A DNA stretch of 24,682 nt from Archangium sp. (GCA_016793585.1 JAEUJR010000121.1:1-24682); one strand, 5' to 3'; positions 14,427-22,677 are shown, numbered from the stretch's first letter. Translations and numbers: made by a program. The notes: generated by a model not told the origin, from the letters alone.

Positions 14427-15140
14427 TCACACCGCACGCACCCGCCTGCGAATCAGCAGCACCACCGGCGCCCACAGCGGCGAAAACACCAACACGACGA
14501 TGGCAAGATTAGCGAGGGCCTTCAGCACCAACCCCAGCGCTGCGACAGAATTACTCACCACCTCGAGCGGGCGCCATTCACCCATCGACACCTGCGGCAC
14601 GAACGTCACCACCACCGTCGCCAGCTTCAGCTTCGAGTCCATCACCGCGAGCCGCCCCTGCACCTGCTCCAGCTGCCCCTGCACCTCGGTCAACGCCCGG
14701 CTCACCTCGAGCGCTTCGGTCGCGTTCGCCGCGCGGCTCAGCAACTCCACCAACCGCTCCCGCGCCGCCGTCAGGTTCTTCTGCTGACTCGTCAGATCGA
14801 CGAACTCCGTCGTCACGTCGTCGCCTGACACCCGCTTCGACGAGACGCGCGTGGTGAGCCCCGCGAGCCGCTCCATCGCCTCGGCCAGCTTCGCGTCGGG
14901 CACACGCACCGTCACCGTGAGTTCGTCATTGGTCGCCGTCGAGTCGCTGACGAAGCCACCCATCGCTTCTGCGACCGCGCGCACCTGGGGCTCGACCTCC
15001 TTCAACGACTCCACTTCACCCGACAGCGCAGCGGTGTGAACGATGCGCCGCTCGCTCTGACCTGGCGACGGCGCCTCGGCTTCACGACCACACGACATCG
15101 ACACGAGCACCACGACGAGAACGCTGCGACCAACCTGCAT
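14427..15140 (-). CDS. DUF4349-like lipoprotein
   Basis: The product is 237 residues from the ATG at 15140, with GGAG seven bases upstream; a longer in-frame start is possible but would bury the signal peptide. The lipobox-like SMSC places the lipidated Cys at residue 17. The central region has the DUF4349 order: a long helix with GGFVSDSTATNDELTVTVRVPDAKL (about 75-100), SSKRVSGDDVTTEFVDL (about 112-128) and a coiled-coil (about 130-180). A Trp/Pro-bounded hydrophobic helix (about 205-230) ends in basic residues, so both a lipid and a membrane helix may anchor it. The family's function is unknown. It is divergent from the TolB-like gene at 15297. Confidence 0.83.
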   Translation of the reverse strand: MQVGRSVLVVVLVSMSCGREAEAPSPGQSERRIVHTAALSGEVESLKEVEPQVRAVAEAMGGFVSDSTATNDELTVTVRVPDAKLAEAMERLAGLTTRVSSKRVSGDDVTTEFVDLTSQQKNLTAARERLVELLSRAANATEALEVSRALTEVQGQLEQVQGRLAVMDSKLKLATVVVTFVPQVSMGEWRPLEVVSNSVAALGLVLKALANLAIVVLVFSPLWAPVVLLIRRRVRAV

Positions 15141-15296
15141 GACGGGCTCCGGGGAAAGGGAGTGGCCACTCAACCCCCGGCCCGCGACCCGTGCTTCACG
15201 GCTTCTTCATCGTTTCTTCATCCCATGCCGTTGAGGTTCACCCGACGACCGGCGCGACCTCCCCCCAATGAGCGGCGGCACAGGTAGAAGGCCGTC
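15141..15296. promoter_or_regulatory. Divergent spacer with TTCTTCATC direct repeat
   Basis: This 156-base spacer separates the DUF4349-like and TolB-like genes. It contains two copies of TTCTTCATC at 15203-15211 and 15214-15222, 11 bases apart, about one helical turn. This spacing suits a protein binding one face of the DNA, but no regulator is known. No clear core promoter is visible. Confidence 0.3.
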
Positions 15297-16103
15297 ATGG
15301 TCTCCAGTGTCGTGTTGTGCCTCGCCCTCGCCGCCACGCCCGCCAGAACGCGCATCGCGGTGACGGGCCTCTCGAGCGCCGGCGAGGTCGACCCGAAGGT
15401 CGCCGAGGTCATCGGGGAATCGGTCACCGCTGAGGTCGCAGCCCGCGGCTACTTCGAGCCCATCTCGGCAGGTGAAATCGCCACGCTGCTCGGCGTCGAG
15501 CGGCAGAAGCAGCTGCTCGGCTGCGGTGACGACGCCACCTCGTGCATGACCGAGGTCGCCTCGGCCCTCGGAGCCCCGTACGTGATGAGCGGCTCGCTCA
15601 CGAAGCTCGAGGGCATCTTCCAACTCAACCTGCAGGTCATCGACTCGCAGAAGGCGCGCACGCTGGGTCGCTCCACGAAGATCGCCCGCGACTTCGAAGG
15701 CCTTCGCTCCCTCATTCCCTACGCGGTCGCCGAGGCCTGTGGCACGCCGCTGCCCGCGCCGCCGTCACGCGCGGTGCCCATCACCCTCATCTCGGTCGGC
15801 GGGCTCTCGTTCGTCGGCGGCGGCGTGCTCGGTCTCATCGCGCTCAACACCGAGTCGGCCACCACCGGCGCGCTCACGGCCGACGACAACAACCCCAGCG
15901 TGCTCTCGCCTGCCGAGACCTACCGCGCCCGCTTCAACGAGACGGCGCTGCAACGCACCCTCGCCCTCTCGGCCCTGCTCGCCGGCGCCGCCCTCATCGG
16001 CCTCGGCGTCTTCTTCATGCCGCCCGACGCCCCCCAGCCCGGCGTGCGGGTCTCGCTCGTGCCCACGCTCGGCGGCGCCGCCATCGTCGGAGTGCTGCCG
16101 TGA
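15297..16103 (+). CDS. TolB/CsgG-like N-domain membrane protein
   Basis: The product is 268 residues from the ATG at 15297, preceded by an AGAAGG-like ribosome site. A signal peptide (1-13) leads into a domain (about 17-150) resembling the TolB N-terminal/CsgG-like fold common in myxobacterial proteins: RIAVTGLSSAGEVDPKVAEVI, then FEPISAGEIATLLGVERQK, LLGCGDDATSCMTEVASALGA and YVMSGSLTKLEG. Two hydrophobic segments (about 161-185 and 222-243) follow. The family is usually associated with envelope assembly, but a specific role is not known here. The stop overlaps the next start (GTGA), so it is translated together with the CHDP-repeat lipoprotein. Confidence 0.78.
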   Translation: MVSSVVLCLALAATPARTRIAVTGLSSAGEVDPKVAEVIGESVTAEVAARGYFEPISAGEIATLLGVERQKQLLGCGDDATSCMTEVASALGAPYVMSGSLTKLEGIFQLNLQVIDSQKARTLGRSTKIARDFEGLRSLIPYAVAEACGTPLPAPPSRAVPITLISVGGLSFVGGGVLGLIALNTESATTGALTADDNNPSVLSPAETYRARFNETALQRTLALSALLAGAALIGLGVFFMPPDAPQPGVRVSLVPTLGGAAIVGVLP

Positions 16104-19100
16104 AGCGCGCGCTCCTCTCGCTGCTCCTCCTCGCCGGCTGCAAACCGCTCCAGGTCGAGCAGGGCCGCTACGCGTGCGACCCGAACGGCAACCGTGAAGT
16201 CGGGAGCGCCCAGTGCCCGGGCAACAGCCGCTGCGGCCTCGAGGGGTACTGCCACGCGGTGGGCGAAGGCGCGAAGTGGAAGTGCGTCGACGCGACCGAC
16301 TGCGAGAACGACTGGCAGTGCGGCATCGCCACCGATGGCGTGTCGCGCGAGTGCCACGACCCGAAGGCTCCGGAAGACCACCGCTGTCTGTCGAACGACG
16401 ACTGCTCCGGAGGGTGGACGTGCGGGCTCGACGTGGCCCGCCTGCGCCGCTGCCACGACCCGCTGAAGCCGAAGGCCTGGCCGTGTGAAGCGACGAGCGA
16501 CTGTGTCGGCGGCTGGCAGTGCGGCGTCGCCGCGACGGGCGGGCGCGAGTGCCACGACCCCGCGAACCCCCAGGCCTGGGTGTGTCTGACGAACGACGAC
16601 TGCCTCGGCGGCTGGCAGTGCGGGCTCAACGACCTGCGCACCGCGCGCGAGTGCCACGACCCGAACCTGCCGCGCAGCTTCGCGTGTGAGCGCGACGGCG
16701 ACTGTCTGGGCGGCTGGCGCTGCGGCCTCAACGACGCGCGCACCGCCCGGGAATGTCACGACCCGAACATGCCGCGCAGCTTCGCGTGTGAGCGGGCCTC
16801 CGACTGCCTCGGGGGTTTCGTCTGCGGGCTCAACGACGCGCGCACGGCCGGCGAGTGTCACGACCCCAACATGCCGCGCAGCTTCGCCTGTCTCACCGAC
16901 GCCGACTGCGTCGCCAACTGGGACTGTGGGCTCACCTCGAATCGGCTGCAGCGCGAGTGTCACGACCCGCAGAACCCCCAGGCGTTCGCCTGCGAGCGCG
17001 ACGACGACTGTCTCGGAGGCTGGCGCTGCGACGTCGACCGCCGCTGCGTGAACCCCGCCCAGGACGCGCTCGAGCCGCTGCCCGAGCTCGACGCCGGCGC
17101 CGCGGTGGTGCGCTCGCCCGGCGACCGCAAACCCATCACCCAGCTCGCCGTGTCTCCCGTCTTCGGCACCACGACGGGCGGAGACACCTCCACCGTCGCC
17201 CTCGTCCGCGACGGCAGGCTCGAGGCCATGACACGAGACCCGTTCGGCACCTTCCGTCGCTGGGAGATTCCGTTCTCGCCGGCCGGCCCCGTGCTCGCGT
17301 CGGGCCCACGGTGGATTCGCGACCTTCCCTCGTTTCCCGACCAGGAGCGCATGGAGACGCCGTACCTCTACGCGACGGGCCCCGATGGCGGGCTCTTCGG
17401 GTTCGAGCTGCTCAACGACGGCGGGGTGAACACCGCTCCAGTGCACCAGGCTGCGGGCGGGGTGCTGCCGCGCCTCTCGGGCCTTCGACACGGGCTGGCC
17501 CGGCTGCTGGCTGACGGTGGCGTGCCGACCGGCGTCGACCTGCCCTACCTGCTCGGCTTCTCCGAGAGCCCCGCCAGCTACGTCGTCTTCGACGGCCCCG
17601 GCCGCGGGTACGTGCGCGACATCTTCACCGTCAACGCGCCACCCTCGCTCGTCATCAACCGCGCCGGCAACACGGTGTTCGACGTGGCCGACTGGTACTG
17701 GGCGGCGCCGGTGAACTCGGCCTCGGCCTCGCTCGAGTGCACCTTTCTCGTCGACCGCTCGGGCGTGTGGGCCAGCCGCAACGACTACAGCTTCGAGCCC
17801 GTCCACTCGCCGGCCTTCGGCAACGCGGCGTGCGCCCGCAGCGGCCTTCAGGTGCAGCGCTTCATCGGTCTCGACGGCCAGCGCGCGGCGGTGGTGGCAA
17901 CCCCGTGGGACGGTGGGTCGCCTCAGGTCGCAGTCTGGAGCTTGAGCCGCTCCTTCCCCGGGCCCGCCGACGACCTCAGCCAGCTCTGGTGCACCTCGTG
18001 GGACGACCGGCCCTGCGACGCCGACGACGCGATTGTCTACGACGTGCAGCTCGGCCCCTGCGCGCCCTGCCCCACTGGAGCGCTGCTCGACGTGAACCCC
18101 ATCGTCACGCCCGGCCAACCCATCGAGCTCGAGGCGCGCTGTGGCACGCCCGACGCGGGCGCCTTCACCTTCTATCGCGTCACCGCGCACCCCACGGCGT
18201 CGGGCCGCTGCATCAACCGGCTCACCATCGGCGCCTCGAGCCTCTTCGCGGCGCCCGCCCTCGTCGCGGCCGAACAGTTCGCCCCGGGCCGGGTGGGGTT
18301 CGCCAACGGTGACGGCCAGGCCTGGGTGGGGCCCTCGGCGCTGAGCGCGGTGTCGGTGCGCTTCGACCAGGCCGCGACGGGCGTCGTGCTGCTCGGAGCG
18401 CCCTCTCCACGCAGCGTCGTGGTGGGTGACAACACCGTCGGCGTGCTCGAGCCGGGCCTGGGCCTCGTCGCCAGCTCCCGCGTCACGCCCACCGCCATCG
18501 CGGTGAACGAGCCGGCCTGGGCGGTGTTGAACGACCAGGTGCTCTCGTTCGCGAACGCAGGCTCGCTCGACGAGGGGCAGCCGCTGGCGGTCTCGTCACG
18601 CGCGCTGCCTTCGCCGCAGGTGCTGGTGCGCGCCGTCACGCGGGAGCAGGTCACCGTGGCCGTGTTGAGCGCAGGCAACCAGGTGTGGACGGCCGTCGTC
18701 GACGACACCACCAGCCCGCCCCGCCCGCCGTCACCGCTGGCGCCCCGCGTCGCCACCGTGGGCGTCATCAGCTCGCTCGCCATCGCTGCCACCGACGCCG
18801 ACGCGGGCACCACCTTCGTCGGCTACGCGACGACCTCGAACGGCGTGAGCCGCCTCATCGCCGACACGCCCACCGTCTGGCGCGCCGAAGACGTTCCGCT
18901 CCCCGCGGCGCTCACGCCTCGCGAGGTGTGGTTCAACAACGGCCGCGCGCGCGTCGGCTTCTCGGACGGCACGGTGTTCTCGCTGCCCTCTCGCGTGCTG
19001 CTGGCGCCGTCACTGGGTGAGAGCGTCGAAGACTACGCGCAGGTCTGCGGCCGCTCGGTCGCGCTGACGCCGCGTGGGCTCTTCGAGCTCGTCGGCACCG

Positions 19101-19252
19101 CGGGCGCGGCGGTCGGCCACTGGCAGGCAATTCCCCTGCCCGCCGGCTTCATCGGCCTCAGCGGGGGGCGGCTGCACGTCGTGGGCAACGAGCTGTACGT
19201 CTTCACCTCGAGCGGAGACCTCGCCGTGGTGCCGCTCGGAACCTGCCGCTGA
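16100..19252 (+). CDS. Large lipoprotein with CHDP tandem Cys repeats
   Basis: The product is 1050 residues from a GTG overlapping the TolB-like stop. The lipobox LAGC puts the lipidated Cys at residue 14. Residues about 62-316 contain seven full and one partial repeats of 33-34 residues: Cys, a DxDC, GGWxCGL, then ECHDPxxPxxFxC, with CHDP at residues 85, 118, 151, 185, 219, 253 and 287. Each repeat carries four cysteines and one histidine, probably two disulfides or a metal site; this is inferred. The remaining 730 residues are beta-rich with repeated strand-turn patterns, like a propeller or other beta-sandwich array, and no catalytic motif I recognise. A sensing or binding role at the cell surface is possible but not shown. 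Confidence 0.85.
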   Translation: MKRALLSLLLLAGCKPLQVEQGRYACDPNGNREVGSAQCPGNSRCGLEGYCHAVGEGAKWKCVDATDCENDWQCGIATDGVSRECHDPKAPEDHRCLSNDDCSGGWTCGLDVARLRRCHDPLKPKAWPCEATSDCVGGWQCGVAATGGRECHDPANPQAWVCLTNDDCLGGWQCGLNDLRTARECHDPNLPRSFACERDGDCLGGWRCGLNDARTARECHDPNMPRSFACERASDCLGGFVCGLNDARTAGECHDPNMPRSFACLTDADCVANWDCGLTSNRLQRECHDPQNPQAFACERDDDCLGGWRCDVDRRCVNPAQDALEPLPELDAGAAVVRSPGDRKPITQLAVSPVFGTTTGGDTSTVALVRDGRLEAMTRDPFGTFRRWEIPFSPAGPVLASGPRWIRDLPSFPDQERMETPYLYATGPDGGLFGFELLNDGGVNTAPVHQAAGGVLPRLSGLRHGLARLLADGGVPTGVDLPYLLGFSESPASYVVFDGPGRGYVRDIFTVNAPPSLVINRAGNTVFDVADWYWAAPVNSASASLECTFLVDRSGVWASRNDYSFEPVHSPAFGNAACARSGLQVQRFIGLDGQRAAVVATPWDGGSPQVAVWSLSRSFPGPADDLSQLWCTSWDDRPCDADDAIVYDVQLGPCAPCPTGALLDVNPIVTPGQPIELEARCGTPDAGAFTFYRVTAHPTASGRCINRLTIGASSLFAAPALVAAEQFAPGRVGFANGDGQAWVGPSALSAVSVRFDQAATGVVLLGAPSPRSVVVGDNTVGVLEPGLGLVASSRVTPTAIAVNEPAWAVLNDQVLSFANAGSLDEGQPLAVSSRALPSPQVLVRAVTREQVTVAVLSAGNQVWTAVVDDTTSPPRPPSPLAPRVATVGVISSLAIAATDADAGTTFVGYATTSNGVSRLIADTPTVWRAEDVPLPAALTPREVWFNNGRARVGFSDGTVFSLPSRVLLAPSLGESVEDYAQVCGRSVALTPRGLFELVGTAGAAVGHWQAIPLPAGFIGLSGGRLHVVGNELYVFTSSGDLAVVPLGTCR
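16283..17047 (+). repeat. CHDP repeat array (about 100-bp units)
   Basis: Seven full and one partial units of 99-102 bases encode the CHDP module. Units 4 to 6 are the most alike at the DNA level, including shared runs around the CHDP and PRSFAC codons, so they are probably the most recent duplications. All units keep the reading frame. Confidence 0.88.
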
Positions 19253-19254
19253 CG

Positions 19255-19827
19255 TCACTTCAGGTTCTGCGTGGGCGCGTCCTTGTCCATCATCGCCTTG
19301 GCCAGCTCGAGCAGCTTCGCGCGCGCCGGCTTCACGTCGAACGAGCCCGAGGGCAGCCACCGCCCACCGGGCTTGCCGAGCATGAACACCACCTGGCTGC
19401 ACTTGAAGCTGACGACGCCCTCGACGGTGTCGACGCCCGAGAGCGCCTGAAACGAGACGTCTGGCGTGAAGTTGCACTTCGAGACGTCCTGGTCGAAGCG
19501 GTACGTCTTCTCGTCGTAGAGCACGCCACGCAGCGTCGCGAGCTCGGGGGCGCCGAGCTCTTTGCCGGCGACTTCACGCACCCAGTCACTGCCGATGGCC
19601 TTCGCAGGGTCGGGACGCAGGCCCTGGGTCGACGCCACACGCCACGCCTGCACCTTCGTCGCGCCGGCCAACACCTCGAGCACCTTCTCGCTCAGGTTCT
19701 CCTGCACCTTCGGCATCGGGCTCGTCGGCGGAGGTGGTGGCGGCGGGGGCGGCGCCTTGGGCTTCTTCTTGGGCGCAGCGAGAGCGAGGGTGCTGCTGAG
19801 CAGGACGACGGTGACGACGCGGAGCAT
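19255..19827 (-). CDS. Exported protein of unknown function with Pro-rich N-terminus
   Basis: The product is 190 residues from the ATG at 19827. A signal peptide (1-18, ending LALAA) is followed by a Lys/Pro-rich stretch with nine consecutive prolines (about 26-34). A globular region follows with two cysteines, in KCNFTP and FKCSQ (about 117 and 142), that could form one disulfide. I do not recognise the family; the region resembles no enzyme known to me. It is convergent with the CHDP lipoprotein, with only two bases between the stops, and 109 bases downstream of the CEGPD-repeat gene on the same strand. Confidence 0.75.
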   Translation of the reverse strand: MLRVVTVVLLSSTLALAAPKKKPKAPPPPPPPPPTSPMPKVQENLSEKVLEVLAGATKVQAWRVASTQGLRPDPAKAIGSDWVREVAGKELGAPELATLRGVLYDEKTYRFDQDVSKCNFTPDVSFQALSGVDTVEGVVSFKCSQVVFMLGKPGGRWLPSGSFDVKPARAKLLELAKAMMDKDAPTQNLK

Positions 19828-19936
19828 GGTGCAGACCTACCACTCCGTTTCCATCTCGTGCGTCACAGTTCGACTCGCTTGTCGTGCGTCACGCATCGGC
19901 GGTTCGAGGCGACAGTCAGCGAAGGGGCCCGTCGTC

Positions 19937-20422
19937 TCACTTCGCGGTGAGCCCAAAGCGCCACGCGTCGGTCTGCTGCGTGAGGCGCACCGGCGGCGGC
20001 GGCGCGCACCGGAACGTCTGGCGGCTCACCTCGAACCCGCGCACGTCACGCTGCACCAGGTCGCTCCCTTCACAGCGGCTCGTCAGGCACAGCCCCGAGA
20101 AGGACTGGCGGCTGTACTCGGTGCCGTTCACGTCGCGGCGCACGAAGTCGGGCCCTTCGCAGCGCGACGTCACGCATGAAGGCGAGAAGCGCTGCCGGCG
20201 GTACTCGACGCGGCTGCCATCGCGCGAGACGAGGTCGGGGCCTTCACACGCCGACGACAGGCATGAGCCCGGTGAGCGTGAGACTTCACGGTGGTCGTGG
20301 TCGCGCGTCACGAGGTCGGCGCCTTCGCAGCGCGACGTCGTCGGAGCCACCGTCATCAAGCGGTCGGGCGTGGGCATCATCGGCTTGCAGGCGAGCGTCA
20401 GGGCGAGGAGCGTGGTGACCAT
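19937..20422 (-). CDS. Small exported protein built from four CEGPD repeats
   Basis: The product is 161 residues from the ATG at 20422; a longer start at 20473 would add 17 polar residues before the hydrophobic segment and is less likely. A short hydrophobic leader ends in LTLAC, a non-ideal lipobox. Residues about 30-142 form four tandem repeats of about 27 residues with the pattern SxCEGPDLVxRD-x4-EYSRQxFS-x2-C. Each repeat holds two cysteines, so one disulfide per unit is expected. A Pro/Arg-rich tail (CAPPPPVRL) ends the chain. I do not recognise the repeat from a named family. A role in envelope binding is possible only by analogy with the other repeat proteins in this window. Confidence 0.78.
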   Translation of the reverse strand: MVTTLLALTLACKPMMPTPDRLMTVAPTTSRCEGADLVTRDHDHREVSRSPGSCLSSACEGPDLVSRDGSRVEYRRQRFSPSCVTSRCEGPDFVRRDVNGTEYSRQSFSGLCLTSRCEGSDLVQRDVRGFEVSRQTFRCAPPPPVRLTQQTDAWRFGLTAK

Positions 20423-20629
20423 GCGGCCTTCAACGCCCGCCCTCTTCGGTCTATCTATCGAAGGCGCAACCATTTGAAATGATTCGAGAGGCGAAGTTCC
20501 CCACGCCGACGCAACTGTGGAAGGTGCGTGTGCGACAATGTCGGTACGTCGGTCGCTGATCCATCACTTGCGCAGCTCACGGTGTAGAAGTGTTGCCTCT
20601 TCTGCACCCTCACCTCTGGGACCTCACGC
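20423..20629. promoter_or_regulatory. Divergent spacer between CEGPD-repeat gene and calpain-like gene
   Basis: This 207-base spacer has a locally AT-rich patch near 20470-20490 that includes the short palindrome CATTTGAAATG. The AT-rich patch fits a promoter region for one of the flanking genes, but I cannot place -35 and -10 boxes with confidence. Confidence 0.3.
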
Positions 20630-21640
20630 ATGCCTTCAGCCATCTCGCCCTCCATCGCCCGCGTCCTCAAGGACACGAAAATCAGCAACAGCGAAGTCAC
20701 CGGGCTCATCAGCGAGGCCAGGCGAAATCTCACGCCCGAGGTGAAGGCCGAGCTGACGGCGCTGCTGCAGCAGCACGGCGACAAGTTCTCGAACGGCGGC
20801 AAGAAAGACCTGCAGCGCTTCCTCGGCACGACGAACGTCATCACGCCGCCCACGCCGCAGCCGCCCCCGCCTCCGCCGACCCCGAAGGACCTCGCCGACC
20901 CGACGGTGCTCACGAAGCACACGACCGACACCACGTGGAAGCCGGTGCAGAACGGCCAGCTGTACGTCGACAGCATCAGCTACGACGACGTGGTGCAGGG
21001 CAGCATCGGCGACTGCTACCTCGCGGCCGGCCTCTCGGCGCTCGCGCACGCGAACCCCGACATCATCAAGAACGCCATCAAGAACAACGGCGACAACACG
21101 TACACCGTGCGCTTCTACGAGAACGGCCGTGAGAAGCTCATCACCGTCGACGGCGACCTCGCGCAGAGCTCGATGGGCACGCAGCGCTACGCCAAGTCGC
21201 GCACCGGCAACGAGATGTGGGTCGGCCTGCTCGAGAAGGCCTACGCACAGTGGAAGGGCGGCTACGAGGCCATCGGCAACGGCGGCCAGGCGAGCGCCGT
21301 GATGACGGCGCTCACCGGCAAGAGCACCTCGTGGAGCTCGTCGACCGGCAGCCTCGACGCGCTGTACACCAACGTGAAGCGCGGCGCCGAAGGCCACAAG
21401 CCGATGGCAGCTCCGACGCACGGCAAGGACTCGGGCGTCGACTACAACGGCACCGGCGTCTACGCGTGGCACATGTACACGGTGCTCGGCGCCGTCGAAG
21501 AAGGTGGCCAGAAGTACATTCAGCTGCGCAACCCGTGGGGTAGCCACGAGCACGGCAGCGATGGCAAAGACGACGGCATCTTCAAGATGAAGCTCGAAGA
21601 CTTCGGCAAGCTCTACCAGGGCGTGAACATCGGCTTCTGA
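20630..21640 (+). CDS. Calpain-like (C2 family) cysteine protease
   Basis: The product is 336 residues from the ATG at 20630. It has no signal peptide, so it should be cytoplasmic or exported by a non-Sec route. A helical N-terminal region (about 1-68; VTGLISEARRNLTPEVKAELTALLQ) is joined by a proline linker (about 72-85) to a calpain-type domain. The catalytic set is visible: oxyanion-stabilising Q123 in VVQGSIGDCY, nucleophile C129, H281 in YAWHMYTV and N301 in LRNPWG. Spacing and order match the C2 family, so the enzyme is predicted active. Substrates and calcium dependence cannot be read from the sequence. A strong intrinsic terminator 22 bases after the stop indicates a monocistronic unit. 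Confidence 0.9.
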   Translation: MPSAISPSIARVLKDTKISNSEVTGLISEARRNLTPEVKAELTALLQQHGDKFSNGGKKDLQRFLGTTNVITPPTPQPPPPPPTPKDLADPTVLTKHTTDTTWKPVQNGQLYVDSISYDDVVQGSIGDCYLAAGLSALAHANPDIIKNAIKNNGDNTYTVRFYENGREKLITVDGDLAQSSMGTQRYAKSRTGNEMWVGLLEKAYAQWKGGYEAIGNGGQASAVMTALTGKSTSWSSSTGSLDALYTNVKRGAEGHKPMAAPTHGKDSGVDYNGTGVYAWHMYTVLGAVEEGGQKYIQLRNPWGSHEHGSDGKDDGIFKMKLEDFGKLYQGVNIGF

Positions 21641-21662
21641 GGCGGCTCACGCCGGCTCTTCA

Positions 21663-21700
21663 CGGGGTGGAGCTTCTGTGGCTCCGCCCCGTTTTCGTTT
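21663..21700 (+). terminator. Intrinsic (Rho-independent) terminator after the calpain-like gene
   Basis: An 11-bp GC-rich stem (CGGGGTGGAGC at 21663-21673 pairing with GCTCCGCCCCG at 21681-21691, one G-U wobble) with a 7-base loop is followed directly by TTTTCGTTT. This is the clearest intrinsic terminator in the window and separates the protease gene from the beta-helix gene. Confidence 0.85.
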
Positions 21701-21741
21701 CTGCACGCGAGCGCCGCGACGAATCGGACTAAGTCGTCGCC

Positions 21742-22677
21742 ATGGATCTTGCTCTGGCGCTGCGCGACGCGAAGCCGAACGACACCATTCAGATTCCCGG
21801 CGGGCGGTACACCGGCACGCTGCTCATCGACAAACCCATCACGCTGCTCGCGCGCGGCCAGGTGGTGCTCGACGCGAAGCACGCAGGCCCGTGCGTGCGC
21901 ATCACCACCGACGGCCTCGTGCGCATCTCGGGCTGCACCATCGTGGGCGGCGCGGGCAATGACCCCGGCGGCGGCATCGCGCTCGAGAAGGGCCGGCTCG
22001 AGCTGACCGACTCCGTCGTGCGCTTCAACAAGGCGCCGGCGTACGGCGGCGGCGGGCTCTTCATCGGCAACGCCACCGCGCTCGTCTCGCGCTGCCGCTT
22101 CGAAGCGAACACCGGCCGGCAGGGCGGCGCGATTCTCGTCGACGAGGCGGGCGAGCTGCGGCTCGAGCACTCCACGCTCATTCAGAACGCGGCCGTCGAG
22201 GGCGGAGCGCTGCGCGTGAAAGAGGGCGCGAAGGTCGACGTGTTCGCGTGCACCTTCGCCGACAACAAGGTGCTGGGAGACAACGCCAACGGCGGCGCAC
22301 TCGCCATCGCCGGCACCACCACCCGCGCGCCCACCGTCACGCTCTCGCACTGCATCGTCTCGGAGCGCGCGAAGGCCGCGAGCGTCATCTTCAACTGGCC
22401 GAAGTTTCCCGGCACCCTCACCATCACGAAGTCGTTGCTGCCCGAGTGGAGCAAGGGCCTCGGCACCGACTGCCTCTATGGCGCGGCGGGCTTCGCGACC
22501 GGCGGCACGGAGCCGTACGAGCTGTCGGAGTCGTCGATGGCCGTGGGCAAAGGCGACGCGAACGCGTTCGCGCCCGGTGCGAAAGACGTGGCGGGCAAGC
22601 CGTGCGTGAAGGCGCTGCGGGCCGACTACGGCGCGTTCGCGTTCTCACCGAAGAGCTCGAGCTCGATCGGCTATTGA
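21742..22677 (+). CDS. Right-handed beta-helix (pectate-lyase-like) repeat protein
   Basis: The product is 311 residues from the ATG at 21742. It opens with ALRDAKPNDTIQIPGGRYTG, the usual first coil of proteins in the parallel beta-helix superfamily. It continues with repeating coils: GGGIAL, GGGGLFIGN, GGAILVDEAGELRLEHST, GGALRVKEG and GGALAI, about 20-25 residues apart. Such folds occur in polysaccharide lyases and surface proteins. I see no obvious catalytic Asp/Lys/Arg cluster, and there is no signal peptide, which is odd for a family usually exported. It lies just after the terminator, so it needs its own promoter. Its last seven bases overlap the 3' end of the convergent histidine kinase. 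Confidence 0.8.
   Translation: MDLALALRDAKPNDTIQIPGGRYTGTLLIDKPITLLARGQVVLDAKHAGPCVRITTDGLVRISGCTIVGGAGNDPGGGIALEKGRLELTDSVVRFNKAPAYGGGGLFIGNATALVSRCRFEANTGRQGGAILVDEAGELRLEHSTLIQNAAVEGGALRVKEGAKVDVFACTFADNKVLGDNANGGALAIAGTTTRAPTVTLSHCIVSERAKAASVIFNWPKFPGTLTITKSLLPEWSKGLGTDCLYGAAGFATGGTEPYELSESSMAVGKGDANAFAPGAKDVAGKPCVKALRADYGAFAFSPKSSSSIGY

Noticed and set aside
16283..17047. Multiheme cytochrome in the CHDP repeats
   Set aside because: The repeats contain CH but not CXXCH, so no c-type heme attachment is expected.
15920..18190. Long minus-strand frame opposite the CHDP lipoprotein
   Set aside because: It is the antisense of a lipoprotein with clear repeats and lipobox, and has no motif of its own.
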